Position numbers and translations under genes: made by a program. The notes beneath the pieces were generated by a model. That model was not told where the DNA came from. It made no database searches and saw only the letters and a program-made list of their open reading frames with translations. From positions 1 through 64,000 of the forward strand of contig DASPQV010000042.1 of NCBI GenBank assembly GCA_035624785.1: a stretch of 64,000 nt of DNA, in the 5' to 3' direction. The DNA is from JAJZNI01 sp035624785 (lineage in GTDB: Bacteria; Chloroflexota; Dormibacteria; Aeolococcales; Aeolococcaceae). Shown one piece after another: positions 7,876-17,604 of this stretch (positions are counted from its first letter, which is position 1; every line of letters starts with the position of its first letter).

Positions 7876-8432
7876 CGGTCACTCTCCTCGCCCGGCTCCG
7901 GCTCGGCCTCGTCGACGTCCAGCTCAGCCGGGGGTGCGCTCTCGACCTCGCCGACGTCCTCCGCCTCCTCGGCCAGCTCGTCGACCTCGGCGGGAAGGTC
8001 ACCGGCCTCCGACGCGGCGGCGTCCTGGGGAGCGGCCTCCACATCGCCCGCCATCTCGAGCCCTTCGGGCTCGTTCTCCTCCACCGGCTCCGCGGCTACG
8101 AGCTCGCCCGGTTCCGCGCTCTCCGAGGCGGCGGCACGCCGGAAGGAAAGCCGGCGGCGACGAGCCTCGGCGGGCCTCTCCTCGGTCCGCTCCACGGCCT
8201 CCAGCTCGGCGTCGCTGACCAGGTGGTGACCGCGCACCAGCTCGATCTGAACGGTCATGGTGCGGGCGATCTCCCGCCTGATCTCGCGGATCTGACGGTG
8301 GTTCTCCACCTGCCCCGCGGTCTGCTGGAAGCGAACCTCGAAGAGGCGGCGCCGCTGCTCGCTGAGATGCTGGTCCAGCTCCTCGGCGTTCATCACGCGC
8401 AGCGCGTGGATGGCCTCGACCTGCTTGCTCAC
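7872..8432 (-). CDS. rpmC: 50S ribosomal protein L29 with long acidic C-terminal tail
   Basis: The L29 domain is residues about 13-72, with LFEVRFQQTAGQVENHRQIR and EIRREIARTMTVQIE. L29 is normally about 65-70 residues and sits beside the tunnel exit, where it helps dock SRP and trigger factor. Here the protein is 186 residues: after the domain comes a short basic patch (EARRRRLSFRRA) and then about 75 strongly acidic residues (Glu/Asp/Ala/Pro) ending EPEPGEESDR. The start is the GTG at 8430-8432 that overlaps the rplP stop (GTGA). The frame is open upstream but belongs to rplP there. Confidence 0.92.
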   Translation of the reverse strand: MSKQVEAIHALRVMNAEELDQHLSEQRRRLFEVRFQQTAGQVENHRQIREIRREIARTMTVQIELVRGHHLVSDAELEAVERTEERPAEARRRRLSFRRAAASESAEPGELVAAEPVEENEPEGLEMAGDVEAAPQDAAASEAGDLPAEVDELAEEAEDVGEVESAPPAELDVDEAEPEPGEESDR

Positions 8433-8887
8433 GCGCTCGCCTCCGCTCCGGCACCCGCCACTTCGACCTCGGCTCCGGGCTCGTGCCGGGAGACGAAGCG
8501 CGTCGAGATCGGCAGCTTGTGGCCGGCGAGGCGCATCGCCTCCCGGGCCACCTCCTCGGTGACGCCGGCCATCTCGAACAGCACCAGGCCGGGCCGGACC
8601 ACCGCGGCCCACCCCTCCGGCTGACCCTTGCCCGATCCCATCCGGGTCTCGGCCGGCTTCTTGGTGTAGGCGTGGTCGGGGAAGACGCGGATCCAGATCT
8701 GGCCGCCGCGGCGGACATGCCTGGTCATGGCGCGCCGGGCCGCCTCGATCTGCCGGTTGGTCATCCAGCAGGGCTCGAGCGCCTGCAGGCCATAGTTGCC
8801 GAAGCTGAGCACGTTGCCCCGTTGGGCGGCGCCGGTGCGGCGTCCTCGGTGCAGCTTGCGGTACTTGGTCCGCTTCGGCATCAGCAC
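8429..8887 (-). CDS. rplP: 50S ribosomal protein L16
   Basis: Large-subunit protein contacting A-site tRNA. Diagnostic blocks are PKRTKYRKLHRGRRTG, SFGNYGLQALEPCWMTNRQI, GGQIWIRVFPDHAYTKKPAE and RMGSGKGQPEGWAAVVRPG. A GTG start at 8885-8887 has AGGAGG 7 bases upstream; the ATG two codons later gives the more usual MPKRTKY start, so either is possible. A short Ala/Glu tail follows the domain. Confidence 0.97.
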   Translation of the reverse strand: MLMPKRTKYRKLHRGRRTGAAQRGNVLSFGNYGLQALEPCWMTNRQIEAARRAMTRHVRRGGQIWIRVFPDHAYTKKPAETRMGSGKGQPEGWAAVVRPGLVLFEMAGVTEEVAREAMRLAGHKLPISTRFVSRHEPGAEVEVAGAGAEASA

Positions 8888-8889
8888 CG

Positions 8890-9975
8890 TCAGTCCTCCT
8901 CAGCCTCGGGGCTGGGCCGATCGCTCCCGCTCGAAGGGGGCTTCTTCGCGGCCGGGGCGCGCCGGCGGGCGGCTGGCTTCTTGGCCGGCAGCTTCTCGAC
9001 TCGCTCGCCCTCGAGACCAGGTCCGGCGATCTCGCTCATCTCGTCCTCAGGCTCGGCCGCCTCGAGCTCGGAGGGCTCGGCCCCAACCGCCTCGGCTTCG
9101 CCGGCCTCGACCTCGGCAACACCCGCCACCTCCTCGACCTCGGGCTCGGCCACGGCGGCCTCCACCTCACGTGGCTCTGCCGGTTGGGGAGCCGGACGCA
9201 CCGGACGAGCTGGAAGCGCCACCTCCGGGTGACCATGGGCCGGCGTTGCGGCCGCACGAGCCGGTCTCTCGGCCGCCCCGCCCCGAGCCATCTCGCCAGG
9301 CTCGGCGATCTCACGGCCCGGTCCACCGATCATCACCGGCTCGCCGGTGGCGGTGACGTAGTCGCCCTTGTAGATCCAGCAGGTGACACCGATGCGGCCG
9401 AAGGTGGTGCGTGCCTCCGCCTGCCCGTAGTCGATGTTGGCCCGGAGAGTGTGGAGCGGCACGCGGCCGTCCCGATCCCACTCGCGGCGGGACATCTCGG
9501 CCCCACCGAGGCGCCCGCTCACCTCCAGCTTCACCCCCTTGGCGCCCGCCCGCATGGTGCGCATCACGGTCTGCTTGAGGGCGCGCCGGAAGGCGATCCG
9601 CTTCTCCAGCTGCGAGGCGACGTTCTCGGCGACCAGCTTGGCGTCGAGCTCCGGCGTCTTGATCTCGTGGATGGTCACCCGGACCTTCTTGCCGCTGATC
9701 CGCTCCAGCTCGTCGCGCAGCGCGTCCACCGACGCTCCCTGCTTGCCGATGACGATCCCCGGCTTGGCGGTCTGGATGATGACGGTCAACTGGTTGGCGC
9801 TGCGCTCGGTCTCGATGCGCGCCACCCCGGCGTTGCGAAGGCGGCTGCCGATCAGCTTGCGCATCGCCAGGTCTTCATGGAGCAGCTTGGTGTAGTCGCG
9901 ATCCGCGTACCACCGCGAGTCCCATTGGCGGTAGACACCGAGACGGAAACCGATCGGGTTGACCTTCTGTCCCAT
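8890..9975 (-). CDS. rpsC: 30S ribosomal protein S3 with about 150-residue C-terminal extension
   Basis: Residues 1-212 are a normal S3: MGQKVNPIGFRLGVYRQWDS, a KH domain with GIVIGKQGAS (the GxxG loop), and the C-terminal domain MRAGAKGVKLEVSGRLGGAE and PLHTLRANIDYGQAEA. S3 lies at the mRNA entry channel. The remaining 149 residues are low complexity: first Pro/Ala/Arg, then a stretch dominated by Glu, Ala and Val, ending in a lysine/proline/alanine segment and acidic SPEAEED. Extensions of S3 occur in several phyla but this one is long. Start ATG at 9973-9975, directly adjoining rplV. Confidence 0.94.
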   Translation of the reverse strand: MGQKVNPIGFRLGVYRQWDSRWYADRDYTKLLHEDLAMRKLIGSRLRNAGVARIETERSANQLTVIIQTAKPGIVIGKQGASVDALRDELERISGKKVRVTIHEIKTPELDAKLVAENVASQLEKRIAFRRALKQTVMRTMRAGAKGVKLEVSGRLGGAEMSRREWDRDGRVPLHTLRANIDYGQAEARTTFGRIGVTCWIYKGDYVTATGEPVMIGGPGREIAEPGEMARGGAAERPARAAATPAHGHPEVALPARPVRPAPQPAEPREVEAAVAEPEVEEVAGVAEVEAGEAEAVGAEPSELEAAEPEDEMSEIAGPGLEGERVEKLPAKKPAARRRAPAAKKPPSSGSDRPSPEAEED

Positions 9976-10715
9976 CAGTCCTGGTCCTCGTCCTCTATCT
10001 CGCCGTCGTCACCGTACTCATCGTCCTCGTCATCGCCGAGCTCGCCCGCCTCGCCGTCCTCGGCGTCGGCCAGGTCGCCGAGCTCGTCCTCCTCCCCCTC
10101 GCCAGCCTCGTCCTCAGCCTCCTCCTCGGTCTGCCCCGCGAAGCCAGCCTCGGCACCCGTCCCGGCACCCTCGCCCCAGGCGCTCTCCACCTCGGCCGCG
10201 GGCAGGGCCGCCTCCGCCTCCGCGGCGGGCGCGGCCTCCGCCTGGGCGGCCGCGGCGGCGGCCTCCTGGGCGCGCCGAACCTGGGCCGGGCGACGCCGCC
10301 GGGTCGCCGCCGGACGGGTGGAGGGCCGCGCCGGGCGTCCCGGCATGGCGATCAGCGAACGGCGTCGCCGGTTGGGCTCTGGCTCCTCGTCGGTGACGTA
10401 GCAGCGCAGATGGCTCATCCGCTTGAAGACGCTGCCGGCCATCCCCCGGGGTTTGGCGATGTAGCGCTTGATGATCCCGGCGGGCTCCACCTCGAGGCGG
10501 TCGACGCGGAGCGACGAGGTCTCCAGGTTGTAGTTGTGCTCGGCGTTGGCGACCGCCGACTTGATCACCTTGGCCACCTCGCGGGCGCCGTGCCGCGGCG
10601 TGAAGTTGAGCAGGGTGAGGGCCTCGGCGACGGGCAGGCCGACGACGCTCTCGGCCACCACGCGCGCCTTGCGCGAGGTGATCCTCACGTCCCTGGCGGT
10701 GGCTACCACTCTCAC
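9975..10715 (-). CDS. rplV: 50S ribosomal protein L22 with about 130-residue acidic tail
   Basis: The L22 domain is residues 1-110 (VRITSRKARVVAESVVGLPV, ALTLLNFTPRHGAREVAKVI, SAVANAEHNYNLE) and includes the tunnel hairpin KRYIAKPRGMAGSVFKRMSH. L22 lines the exit tunnel. The remaining part (246 residues in all) begins with an arginine-rich linker, passes through an Ala-rich region, and ends in about 60 residues that are mostly Glu, Asp and Gly. The GTG start overlaps the rpsS stop as GTGA. The tail has no recognised fold. Confidence 0.94.
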   Translation of the reverse strand: MRVVATARDVRITSRKARVVAESVVGLPVAEALTLLNFTPRHGAREVAKVIKSAVANAEHNYNLETSSLRVDRLEVEPAGIIKRYIAKPRGMAGSVFKRMSHLRCYVTDEEPEPNRRRRSLIAMPGRPARPSTRPAATRRRRPAQVRRAQEAAAAAAQAEAAPAAEAEAALPAAEVESAWGEGAGTGAEAGFAGQTEEEAEDEAGEGEEDELGDLADAEDGEAGELGDDEDDEYGDDGEIEDEDQD

Positions 10716-10996
10716 TTCAGCGCGGTGCTCCGCTCGGTGTGATGGCCATGGCCGCGGTAGCGACGGGTGGCCGCGAACTCACCCAGCTTGTGCCCGACCA
10801 TCGCCTCGGTGATGAACACCGGGTTGTGCTTGCGGCCGTCGTGCACGGCGATGGTGTGGCCGACCATCTCCGGGAAGATGTCGCTGCGCCGCGACCAGGT
10901 CCGGATGACCCGCTTCTCACGGCTCTGGTTCAGCCTCTGGACCTTGGCGAGCAGGTGCTCGTCGCAGAACGGTCCCTTCTTCAGAGAACGGCTCAT
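10712..10996 (-). CDS. rpsS: 30S ribosomal protein S19
   Basis: Head protein of the 30S subunit. The 94-residue product is canonical: MSRSLKKGPFCDEHLLAKVQ, RTWSRRSDIFPEMVGHTIAV, HDGRKHNPVFITEAMVGHKL and GEFAATRRYRGHG. Start ATG at 10994-10996, 4 bases after the rplB stop. Confidence 0.98.
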   Translation of the reverse strand: MSRSLKKGPFCDEHLLAKVQRLNQSREKRVIRTWSRRSDIFPEMVGHTIAVHDGRKHNPVFITEAMVGHKLGEFAATRRYRGHGHHTERSTALK

Positions 10997-11000
10997 GGCC

Positions 11001-11825
11001 TCACTTCTTGCGCCGGCGCACGATCATGGCGTCGGTCTTCTTGTTGTGGCGGGTGCGGTAGCCGAGGGCGGGCTTGCCCCATGGGGTCTGCGGATTCCCG
11101 CCCGCCCCGCTGCGGCCCTCGCCGCCACCGTGGGGATGATCAAAGGGGTTCATGGTCATGCCCCTGACCGTGGGGCGCCAGCCCCGCCAGCGGGACTTGC
11201 CCGCCTTGCCGATGTTTTCGTTCTCGTGGTCGACGTTGCCCACCTGCCCCACGGTGGCGAAGCAGCGGACGTCGATACGGCGCACCTCCCCGGAGGGCAT
11301 GCGCACCGTCGCCATGGTGCCCTCGCGGGCGAGCAGCTGGGCCGCGCCCCCGGCGCTGCGAACCAGCTGCCCACCCCGCCCCGGCTGGACCTCCAGGTTG
11401 TGGACGGTGGTGCCCAGCGGGATGGCGGAGAGGGGTAGCGCGTTGCCCGGCTTGATCTCGGCGCCGACGCCGGCACTCACCGTGGCCCCCACGCCGAGCC
11501 CGAGCGGAGCCAGGATGTACCGCTTCTCCCCATCCGCATAGTGGATCAGGGCGATCCGGGCGCTGCGGTTGGGGTCGTACTCGATGGCGGCCACCCGCCC
11601 CAGCACGTCGCGCTTGCTCCGCCGGAAGTCGATGACCCGGTAGAGCTTGGGGTGGCCGCCGCCCCGGTGGCGGACCGTGATCCGGCCGCCGCTGTTGCGG
11701 CCGCTCGCCTTCTTGAGGTGGACGGTGAGGCTGCGCTCGGGGGTGGTCTTGGTGACCTCCTCGAACGAGCTCACCGCCATGAAGCGGCGTCCCGGGCTGG
11801 TCGGCTTGTACTTGTTGACCGGCAT
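11001..11825 (-). CDS. rplB: 50S ribosomal protein L2
   Basis: Required for subunit association and peptidyl transferase function. The 274-residue protein has NSGGRITVRHRGGGHPKLYR, AAIEYDPNRSARIALIHYAD, RSAGGAAQLLAREG and the catalytic-region loop NPFDHPHGGGEGRSGAG with the conserved histidine, and ends TDAMIVRRRKK. Start ATG at 11823-11825, 3 bases from rplW. Confidence 0.98.
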   Translation of the reverse strand: MPVNKYKPTSPGRRFMAVSSFEEVTKTTPERSLTVHLKKASGRNSGGRITVRHRGGGHPKLYRVIDFRRSKRDVLGRVAAIEYDPNRSARIALIHYADGEKRYILAPLGLGVGATVSAGVGAEIKPGNALPLSAIPLGTTVHNLEVQPGRGGQLVRSAGGAAQLLAREGTMATVRMPSGEVRRIDVRCFATVGQVGNVDHENENIGKAGKSRWRGWRPTVRGMTMNPFDHPHGGGEGRSGAGGNPQTPWGKPALGYRTRHNKKTDAMIVRRRKK

Positions 11826-11828
11826 CGG

Positions 11829-12161
11829 CTAGACCCCCTCGAACAGGCCGGGGATCTTCTGCCCCGGCGCCAGGGTGATCACCGCCTTCTTCCAGCTCGG
11901 ACTCCGGCCGCTGAGACGGTTGCCCCGCCCCCGGCGGTACTGCCGGTTGCGGACCTTGCCGTGGATCGTGACCACGTTGACGGCGGTCACGATCAGCTCC
12001 TGCTCCGGGAAGGCCTCCTCGATGGCCCGGCGGATCTCGATCTTGGTGACCCGGGGGGCGCAGGCGAACGTGTACTTGTTCAGCCGGCCCATCGCGCTGT
12101 AGGACTTCTCACTCGAGATCGGCCGCAGGATCACCTGATGGAAGGCTCGTCCCTGGCTCAT
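11829..12161 (-). CDS. rplW: 50S ribosomal protein L23
   Basis: Tunnel-exit docking site for trigger factor and SRP. Diagnostic segments are VILRPISSEKSYSAMGRLNK, YTFACAPRVTKIEIRRAIEE, VTAVNVVTIHGKVR and SGRSPSWKKAVITLAPGQKI. The ATG at 12159-12161 has GGAGG 7 bases upstream and overlaps the rplD stop as ATGA; a GTG two codons earlier is less well placed. 110 residues, slightly longer than average. Confidence 0.97.
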   Translation of the reverse strand: MSQGRAFHQVILRPISSEKSYSAMGRLNKYTFACAPRVTKIEIRRAIEEAFPEQELIVTAVNVVTIHGKVRNRQYRRGRGNRLSGRSPSWKKAVITLAPGQKIPGLFEGV

Positions 12162-12781
12162 CCCCACGCCTCCCCGACATGCTCGACCGCGTCCCGGGTC
12201 ATGACCACGGTCCGGGCGGTGAGCAGGTCACGCACCGAGAGGTTGCCGGCCATCACGAGGCGCACCTCGGGCAGGTTGCGGGCACTCTTCTCCAGGGCCT
12301 CGTGGTGGCTGCCCAGCACCAGGAGAACCCGGCGGCGAGCCGGGAGCGCCTCGAGGAGGTCGACGACGACCCGGGTCCGGGGCTCCTCCAGGTCAAACTC
12401 GTCGAGAACCGTGATCTGACCCTCCTGCGCCTTGACGCTCAGGGCGCTGCGCAGCGCCAGGCGGCGCTGCTTGCGCGGCATATCCTGGCGGTGAGAGCGC
12501 GGGGTGGGTCCGAAGACGATGCCTCCGCCCGCGTAGTGAGGCGCCCGGATCGACCCCTGGCGGGCGCGCCCGGTGCCTTTCTGGCGGTACGGTTTGCGGC
12601 CGCCGCCGCTGACCTCGGTGCGGGTCTTGGTGTCATGGGTGCCCTGGCGCTGGTTGGCGAGCTGGCGCAGCAGAGCCTGGTGCATGGCGGCCCGATGAGG
12701 CACGCCACCGAAGGCCCCCTCGGGCAGCTCCAGCTCGCCCCGGCTCTCGCCGGTCAAGCTCACCACGGGTGCGGTGGTCAT
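12158..12781 (-). CDS. rplD: 50S ribosomal protein L4
   Basis: Tunnel-lining protein. It has the basic extended loop GGGRKPYRQKGTGRARQGSI followed by PHYAGGGIVFGPTPR, and the globular domain LALRSALSVKAQEGQITVLD with VVVDLLEAL and a C-terminal NLPEVRLVMAGNLSVRDLL block. 207 residues, standard length. The ATG at 12779-12781 overlaps the rplC stop (ATGA). Confidence 0.97.
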   Translation of the reverse strand: MTTAPVVSLTGESRGELELPEGAFGGVPHRAAMHQALLRQLANQRQGTHDTKTRTEVSGGGRKPYRQKGTGRARQGSIRAPHYAGGGIVFGPTPRSHRQDMPRKQRRLALRSALSVKAQEGQITVLDEFDLEEPRTRVVVDLLEALPARRRVLLVLGSHHEALEKSARNLPEVRLVMAGNLSVRDLLTARTVVMTRDAVEHVGEAWG

Positions 12782-13410
12782 CCCAGCGCCCCCGTGCGCG
12801 CGCTGTCCCTCACCAGCACCACCGCGTCACGGTGCCCCGGCACCGCGCCCCGGACCAGGAGCAGGTTGCGTTCGCTGTCGACCCGCACCACCTCGAGGTT
12901 CCGGACCGTCGCCCGGGCGGCCCCGAGGTGGCCCGCCATGCGCAGTCCCCGGAAGACCCGGGCCGCGTCCGTGGAGCCGATCGAGCCGGGCTGCTTGATG
13001 TTGTGAGAGCCATGGGTCACCGGGCCCCGGCCGAAGTGGTGGCGCTTGTGCTGACCGGCGAAGCCCTTGCCCTGGCTGGTCCCGGTGACGTCGACCCGCT
13101 CCCCGGGGCTGAAGACGTCGACCGAGACCCGCTGCCCTGGGGTCGGGCTGCCGGCATCGCGGACCTCGGCGAGCCGGCCCAGCGACGGAGTCCCAGCTCG
13201 CTTGAAATGGCCGGCCTGGGCCTTGGTGGTCCGGCGACTGGTGCGGAGCCCCAAGCCCAGCTGGACCGCCTCGTAGCCGTCCACGGCGACGCTCTTGACC
13301 TGCACCACGTGGCAGGAGTCGGCCTCCAGGACGGTGACCGGCACCACGGTGCCGCGCTCCGTGAAGAGCTGGGTCATGCCCACCTTGCGGGCGAGGATCC
13401 CCTTCGCCAT
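12778..13410 (-). CDS. rplC: 50S ribosomal protein L3
   Basis: Early assembly protein reaching the peptidyl transferase centre. The start MAKGILARKVGMTQLFTERG, then VTGTSQGKGFAGQHKRHHFG, RGPVTHGSHNIKQPGSIGS and GLRMAGHLGAARATVRNLEV are diagnostic. 210 residues, standard length. Start ATG at 13408-13410, 4 bases after the rpsJ stop. Confidence 0.98.
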   Translation of the reverse strand: MAKGILARKVGMTQLFTERGTVVPVTVLEADSCHVVQVKSVAVDGYEAVQLGLGLRTSRRTTKAQAGHFKRAGTPSLGRLAEVRDAGSPTPGQRVSVDVFSPGERVDVTGTSQGKGFAGQHKRHHFGRGPVTHGSHNIKQPGSIGSTDAARVFRGLRMAGHLGAARATVRNLEVVRVDSERNLLLVRGAVPGHRDAVVLVRDSARTGALG

Positions 13411-13414
13411 CGCC

Positions 13415-13732
13415 TTACCGTTGATCTCCTAGCTTGATCTCGATGTCGACGCCGCTCGGCAGGTTGAGCCGCATCAGAGCGTCGACCACCTTGGGGTTGG
13501 GATCGAGGATGTCGAGGATCCGCTTGTGGGTGCGCATCTCGAACTGCTCCCGCGAGTCCTTGTCGATGAAGGGGGAGCGGACCACGGTCCACTTGCTGAT
13601 CCGGGTGGGCAGCGGTACCGGCCCGGCCACGTGAGCCCCGGTCCGGACCACGGTCTCCACGATCCTCGAGGCCGCCTGGTCGAGGACCCGGTGGTCGTAG
13701 GCCTTGAGCCGGATGCGGATCTTCTGTGCCAT
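13415..13732 (-). CDS. rpsJ: 30S ribosomal protein S10
   Basis: Head protein that also acts with NusB in antitermination. The 105-residue product has IRIRLKAYDHRVLDQAASRI, GPVPLPTRISKWTVVRSPF and REQFEMRTHKRILDILDPN, and ends in VDIEIKL. It heads the S10 block directly downstream of tuf, with only 30 bases between, so the str and S10 operons appear joined. Confidence 0.98.
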   Translation of the reverse strand: MAQKIRIRLKAYDHRVLDQAASRIVETVVRTGAHVAGPVPLPTRISKWTVVRSPFIDKDSREQFEMRTHKRILDILDPNPKVVDALMRLNLPSGVDIEIKLGDQR

Positions 13733-13762
13733 GACGTTGTCCGGTGACTGTCCCCTGGCCCG

Positions 13763-14953
<1,191 letters not shown>

Positions 14954-15011
14954 TGCCTTCTCGGTTCCTCTGCGGGGCGGTGGTCCTTCTTCTTCTCTGC
15001 TTCCGGGTCGA

Positions 15012-17126
15012 TCAGGTCCTGGCCTTGGCGACGATCTCGTCGGCCAGGCTGGAGGGGAGCTGCTGGTAGTGGTCGAACTCCATGGAGTGGGATGCCCGCC
15101 CCTGGGTCATGGAGCGGAGCTCCGTGGCGTAGCCGAACATGGAGGCGAGCGGCACCAGAGCATGCACGATCTGGGTGGTGCCTCGCCCCTCCATGCCCAG
15201 GATGTGGCCCCGCCGCCCGGTCAGGTCGCCCATGACGTCACCCATGAACTCCTCGGGCATGGAGACGTCCACCTTCATGATCGGCTCCAGCAGGGCCGGC
15301 TTGGCCTTGCGCATGCCGTCCTTGAAGCCGATCGAGCCGGCGATCTGGAAGGCCTGCTCGCTGGAATCCACCTCGTGGTAGGAGCCGTCGACCAGGGCGA
15401 CCCGGACGTCCACCACCGGATAGCCGGCCAGGACACCGTTGGCCATGGCGTCGGCCACCCCCTTCTCCACCGGCTTCCAGTACTCGCGGGGGACGGTCCC
15501 TCCCACCACCTTGGAGGTGAACTCGAAGCCCTTGCCCGAGGTGTTGGGCTCCAGCTGCAGCTCGACGTGGCCGTACTGGCCGCGGCCTCCGGTCTGGCGG
15601 ACGAACCGGCCGGTGCCGTGAGCGGGCGCGGTGATGGTCTCGCGGTAGGCGACCTGGGGCCGGCCGACGTTGGCGTCGACCCGGAACTCTCGGAGCATCC
15701 GGTCGACGATGATCTCGAGGTGGAGCTCGCCCATCCCCGAGATCACGGTCTGGCCGCTGTCCTCGTCGGTCCGGACCCGGAAGGTGGGGTCCTCGGCGGC
15801 CAGCCGCTGCAGCGCCAGGGCCATCTTGTCCTGGTCGGCCTTGGTCTTGGGCTCGACCGCGACCGAGATCACCGGCTCCGGGAAGACCATCGACTCGAGG
15901 ACGATCGGCGCCCGCTCGGCACACAGGGTGTCGCCGGTGGTGGTGCCCTTGAGCCCGATGGCCGCGGCGATGTCGCCGGTCCGCACCTCCTCGATCTCCT
16001 CGCGGTGGTTGGCGTGCATCTGGAGGATCCGGCCGATCCGCTCGCGCTGGCCCCGGGTGGCGTTGAGGACGTAGGAGCCGCTCCGGAGCGTCCCGCTGTA
16101 GACCCGGAAGAAGGTGAGGTTGCCGACGAAGGGATCGTTGGCGATCTTGAACGCCAGGGCCGCGAAGGGCTCCCGGTCGCTGGGCAGCCGCTGCCCCGGC
16201 CGGTCCGAATCGGGCACGTGGCCCTGGATCGCGGGAACGTCCAGGGGTGAGGGCAGGAAATCGACGACGGCGTCGAGCATGGGCTGGACGCCCTTGTTCT
16301 TCAGGGCCGCGCCGCAGAGGACCGGGACCAGCTGGGTCTTGATGGTGCCGATCCTGAGCCCGCGCCGGATGTCGTCGGCGCTGAGCTGCTCACCCTCGAG
16401 GTACCGGGCGAGCAGCTGATCGTCGGTTTCGGCCACCGCCTCCAGGAGCACGTGCCGCCACCTCTCGACCTCCTCTCGCATCGAGGGGGGGATGGCGCCC
16501 CGCTCGCTGGTCGTGCCCAGGTCGTCGAGGTAGGTGATGGTGGTCAGGTTGATGAGATCGACCATGCCCCGGAAGCCGTCCTCGCTGCCGATGGGCAGCT
16601 GGACCGGCACCGGCCGGGCGCCGAGACGCTGCCGGATCGACTCCATCGAGGCGAAGAAGTCTGCCCCCACCCGGTCCATCTTGTTGATCAAGCAGATCCG
16701 GGGGACCCCGTAGCGATCGGCCTGCCTCCAGACGGTCTCGGACTGGGGCTCGACCCCCGCGACAGCGTCGAAGACAGCAACCGCGCCATCCAGGACCCGC
16801 AGGCTTCGCTCGACCTCGACTGTGAAGTCCACGTGCCCGGGCGTATCGATGATGTTGATCCGGTGGCCGCGCCACTCCGCGGCCGTGGCCGCCGAGGTGA
16901 TGGTGATGCCGCGCTCCTGCTCCTGGACCATCCAGTCCATGGTGGCAGCCCCCTCGTGGACCTCCCCCATCTTGTGGATGCGCCCGGTGTAGAAGAGGAT
17001 GCGCTCGGTCGTCGTGGTCTTGCCCGCGTCGATGTGGGCCATGATCCCGATGTTCCGGTAGCGCTCCAGGGCGACGGCGCGGCCGGAGACGGCGGTGCTC
17101 ATCTTCTGCTCGACAGCTACCGGCAC
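15012..17126 (-). CDS. fusA: Elongation factor G
   Basis: Translocase GTPase of the ribosome. G motifs are AHIDAGKTTTTERILFYTG, the RGITITSAA switch, DTPGHVDFTVEVERSLRVLD and NKMDRVGADFF; domains II-V follow to the usual end at about residue 700. The listed start is a GTG at 17124-17126 next to the rpsG stop. An ATG eight codons later (17100-17102, MSTAVSGRAVALERYRNIG) gives the more usual N-terminus; neither has a strong Shine-Dalgarno. Confidence 0.97.
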   Translation of the reverse strand: MPVAVEQKMSTAVSGRAVALERYRNIGIMAHIDAGKTTTTERILFYTGRIHKMGEVHEGAATMDWMVQEQERGITITSAATAAEWRGHRINIIDTPGHVDFTVEVERSLRVLDGAVAVFDAVAGVEPQSETVWRQADRYGVPRICLINKMDRVGADFFASMESIRQRLGARPVPVQLPIGSEDGFRGMVDLINLTTITYLDDLGTTSERGAIPPSMREEVERWRHVLLEAVAETDDQLLARYLEGEQLSADDIRRGLRIGTIKTQLVPVLCGAALKNKGVQPMLDAVVDFLPSPLDVPAIQGHVPDSDRPGQRLPSDREPFAALAFKIANDPFVGNLTFFRVYSGTLRSGSYVLNATRGQRERIGRILQMHANHREEIEEVRTGDIAAAIGLKGTTTGDTLCAERAPIVLESMVFPEPVISVAVEPKTKADQDKMALALQRLAAEDPTFRVRTDEDSGQTVISGMGELHLEIIVDRMLREFRVDANVGRPQVAYRETITAPAHGTGRFVRQTGGRGQYGHVELQLEPNTSGKGFEFTSKVVGGTVPREYWKPVEKGVADAMANGVLAGYPVVDVRVALVDGSYHEVDSSEQAFQIAGSIGFKDGMRKAKPALLEPIMKVDVSMPEEFMGDVMGDLTGRRGHILGMEGRGTTQIVHALVPLASMFGYATELRSMTQGRASHSMEFDHYQQLPSSLADEIVAKART

Positions 17127-17127
17127 G

Positions 17128-17598
17128 TCAGTACCGGAAATGCGAGAAGGCCTTGTTGGACTCGGCCATCTTGTGGGTGTCTTCCTTCCTCTTGACCGAG
17201 GCCCCCACCCCGTTGGCCGCGTCCATCAGCTCGGCAGCCAGCTTGTCGGCCATGCTCCGGCCGCCCCGAGCCCGGGCGTAGCGGATGATCCAGCGCCTGG
17301 CCAGGGCCTGGCGCCGGTCGTGGCGGATCTCGACCGGCACCTGGTAAGTGGCCCCGCCGACCCGCTTGGGCTTGACCTCGATGACCGGCGTCACGTTGCG
17401 CATCGCCTGGTCGAAGATGTCGAGCGGCTCGCGCCGTCCCGACCGCCTGACCTTCTCGAAGGCGTCGTAGACGATCCGCTGGGCCGTCGACTTCTTGCCC
17501 TCGAGCATCACGCAGTTGATGAACTTGGCGAGCGCGGGGCTGCCGTAGATCGGGTCGGGGAGGATGGTGCGTCGCTGGACGCGAGCTCGCCGGGGCAT
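17128..17598 (-). CDS. rpsG: 30S ribosomal protein S7
   Basis: Primary binder of the 16S 3' major domain and translational regulator of the str operon. The 156-residue protein has MPRRARVQRRTILPDPIYGS, KFINCVMLEGKKSTAQRIVY, VGGATYQVPVEIRHDRRQAL and ARGGRSMADKLAAELMDAAN, and ends KAFSHFRY. Start ATG at 17596-17598, 6 bases after the rpsL stop. Confidence 0.98.
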   Translation of the reverse strand: MPRRARVQRRTILPDPIYGSPALAKFINCVMLEGKKSTAQRIVYDAFEKVRRSGRREPLDIFDQAMRNVTPVIEVKPKRVGGATYQVPVEIRHDRRQALARRWIIRYARARGGRSMADKLAAELMDAANGVGASVKRKEDTHKMAESNKAFSHFRY

Positions 17599-17604
17599 CT
17601 CTGA

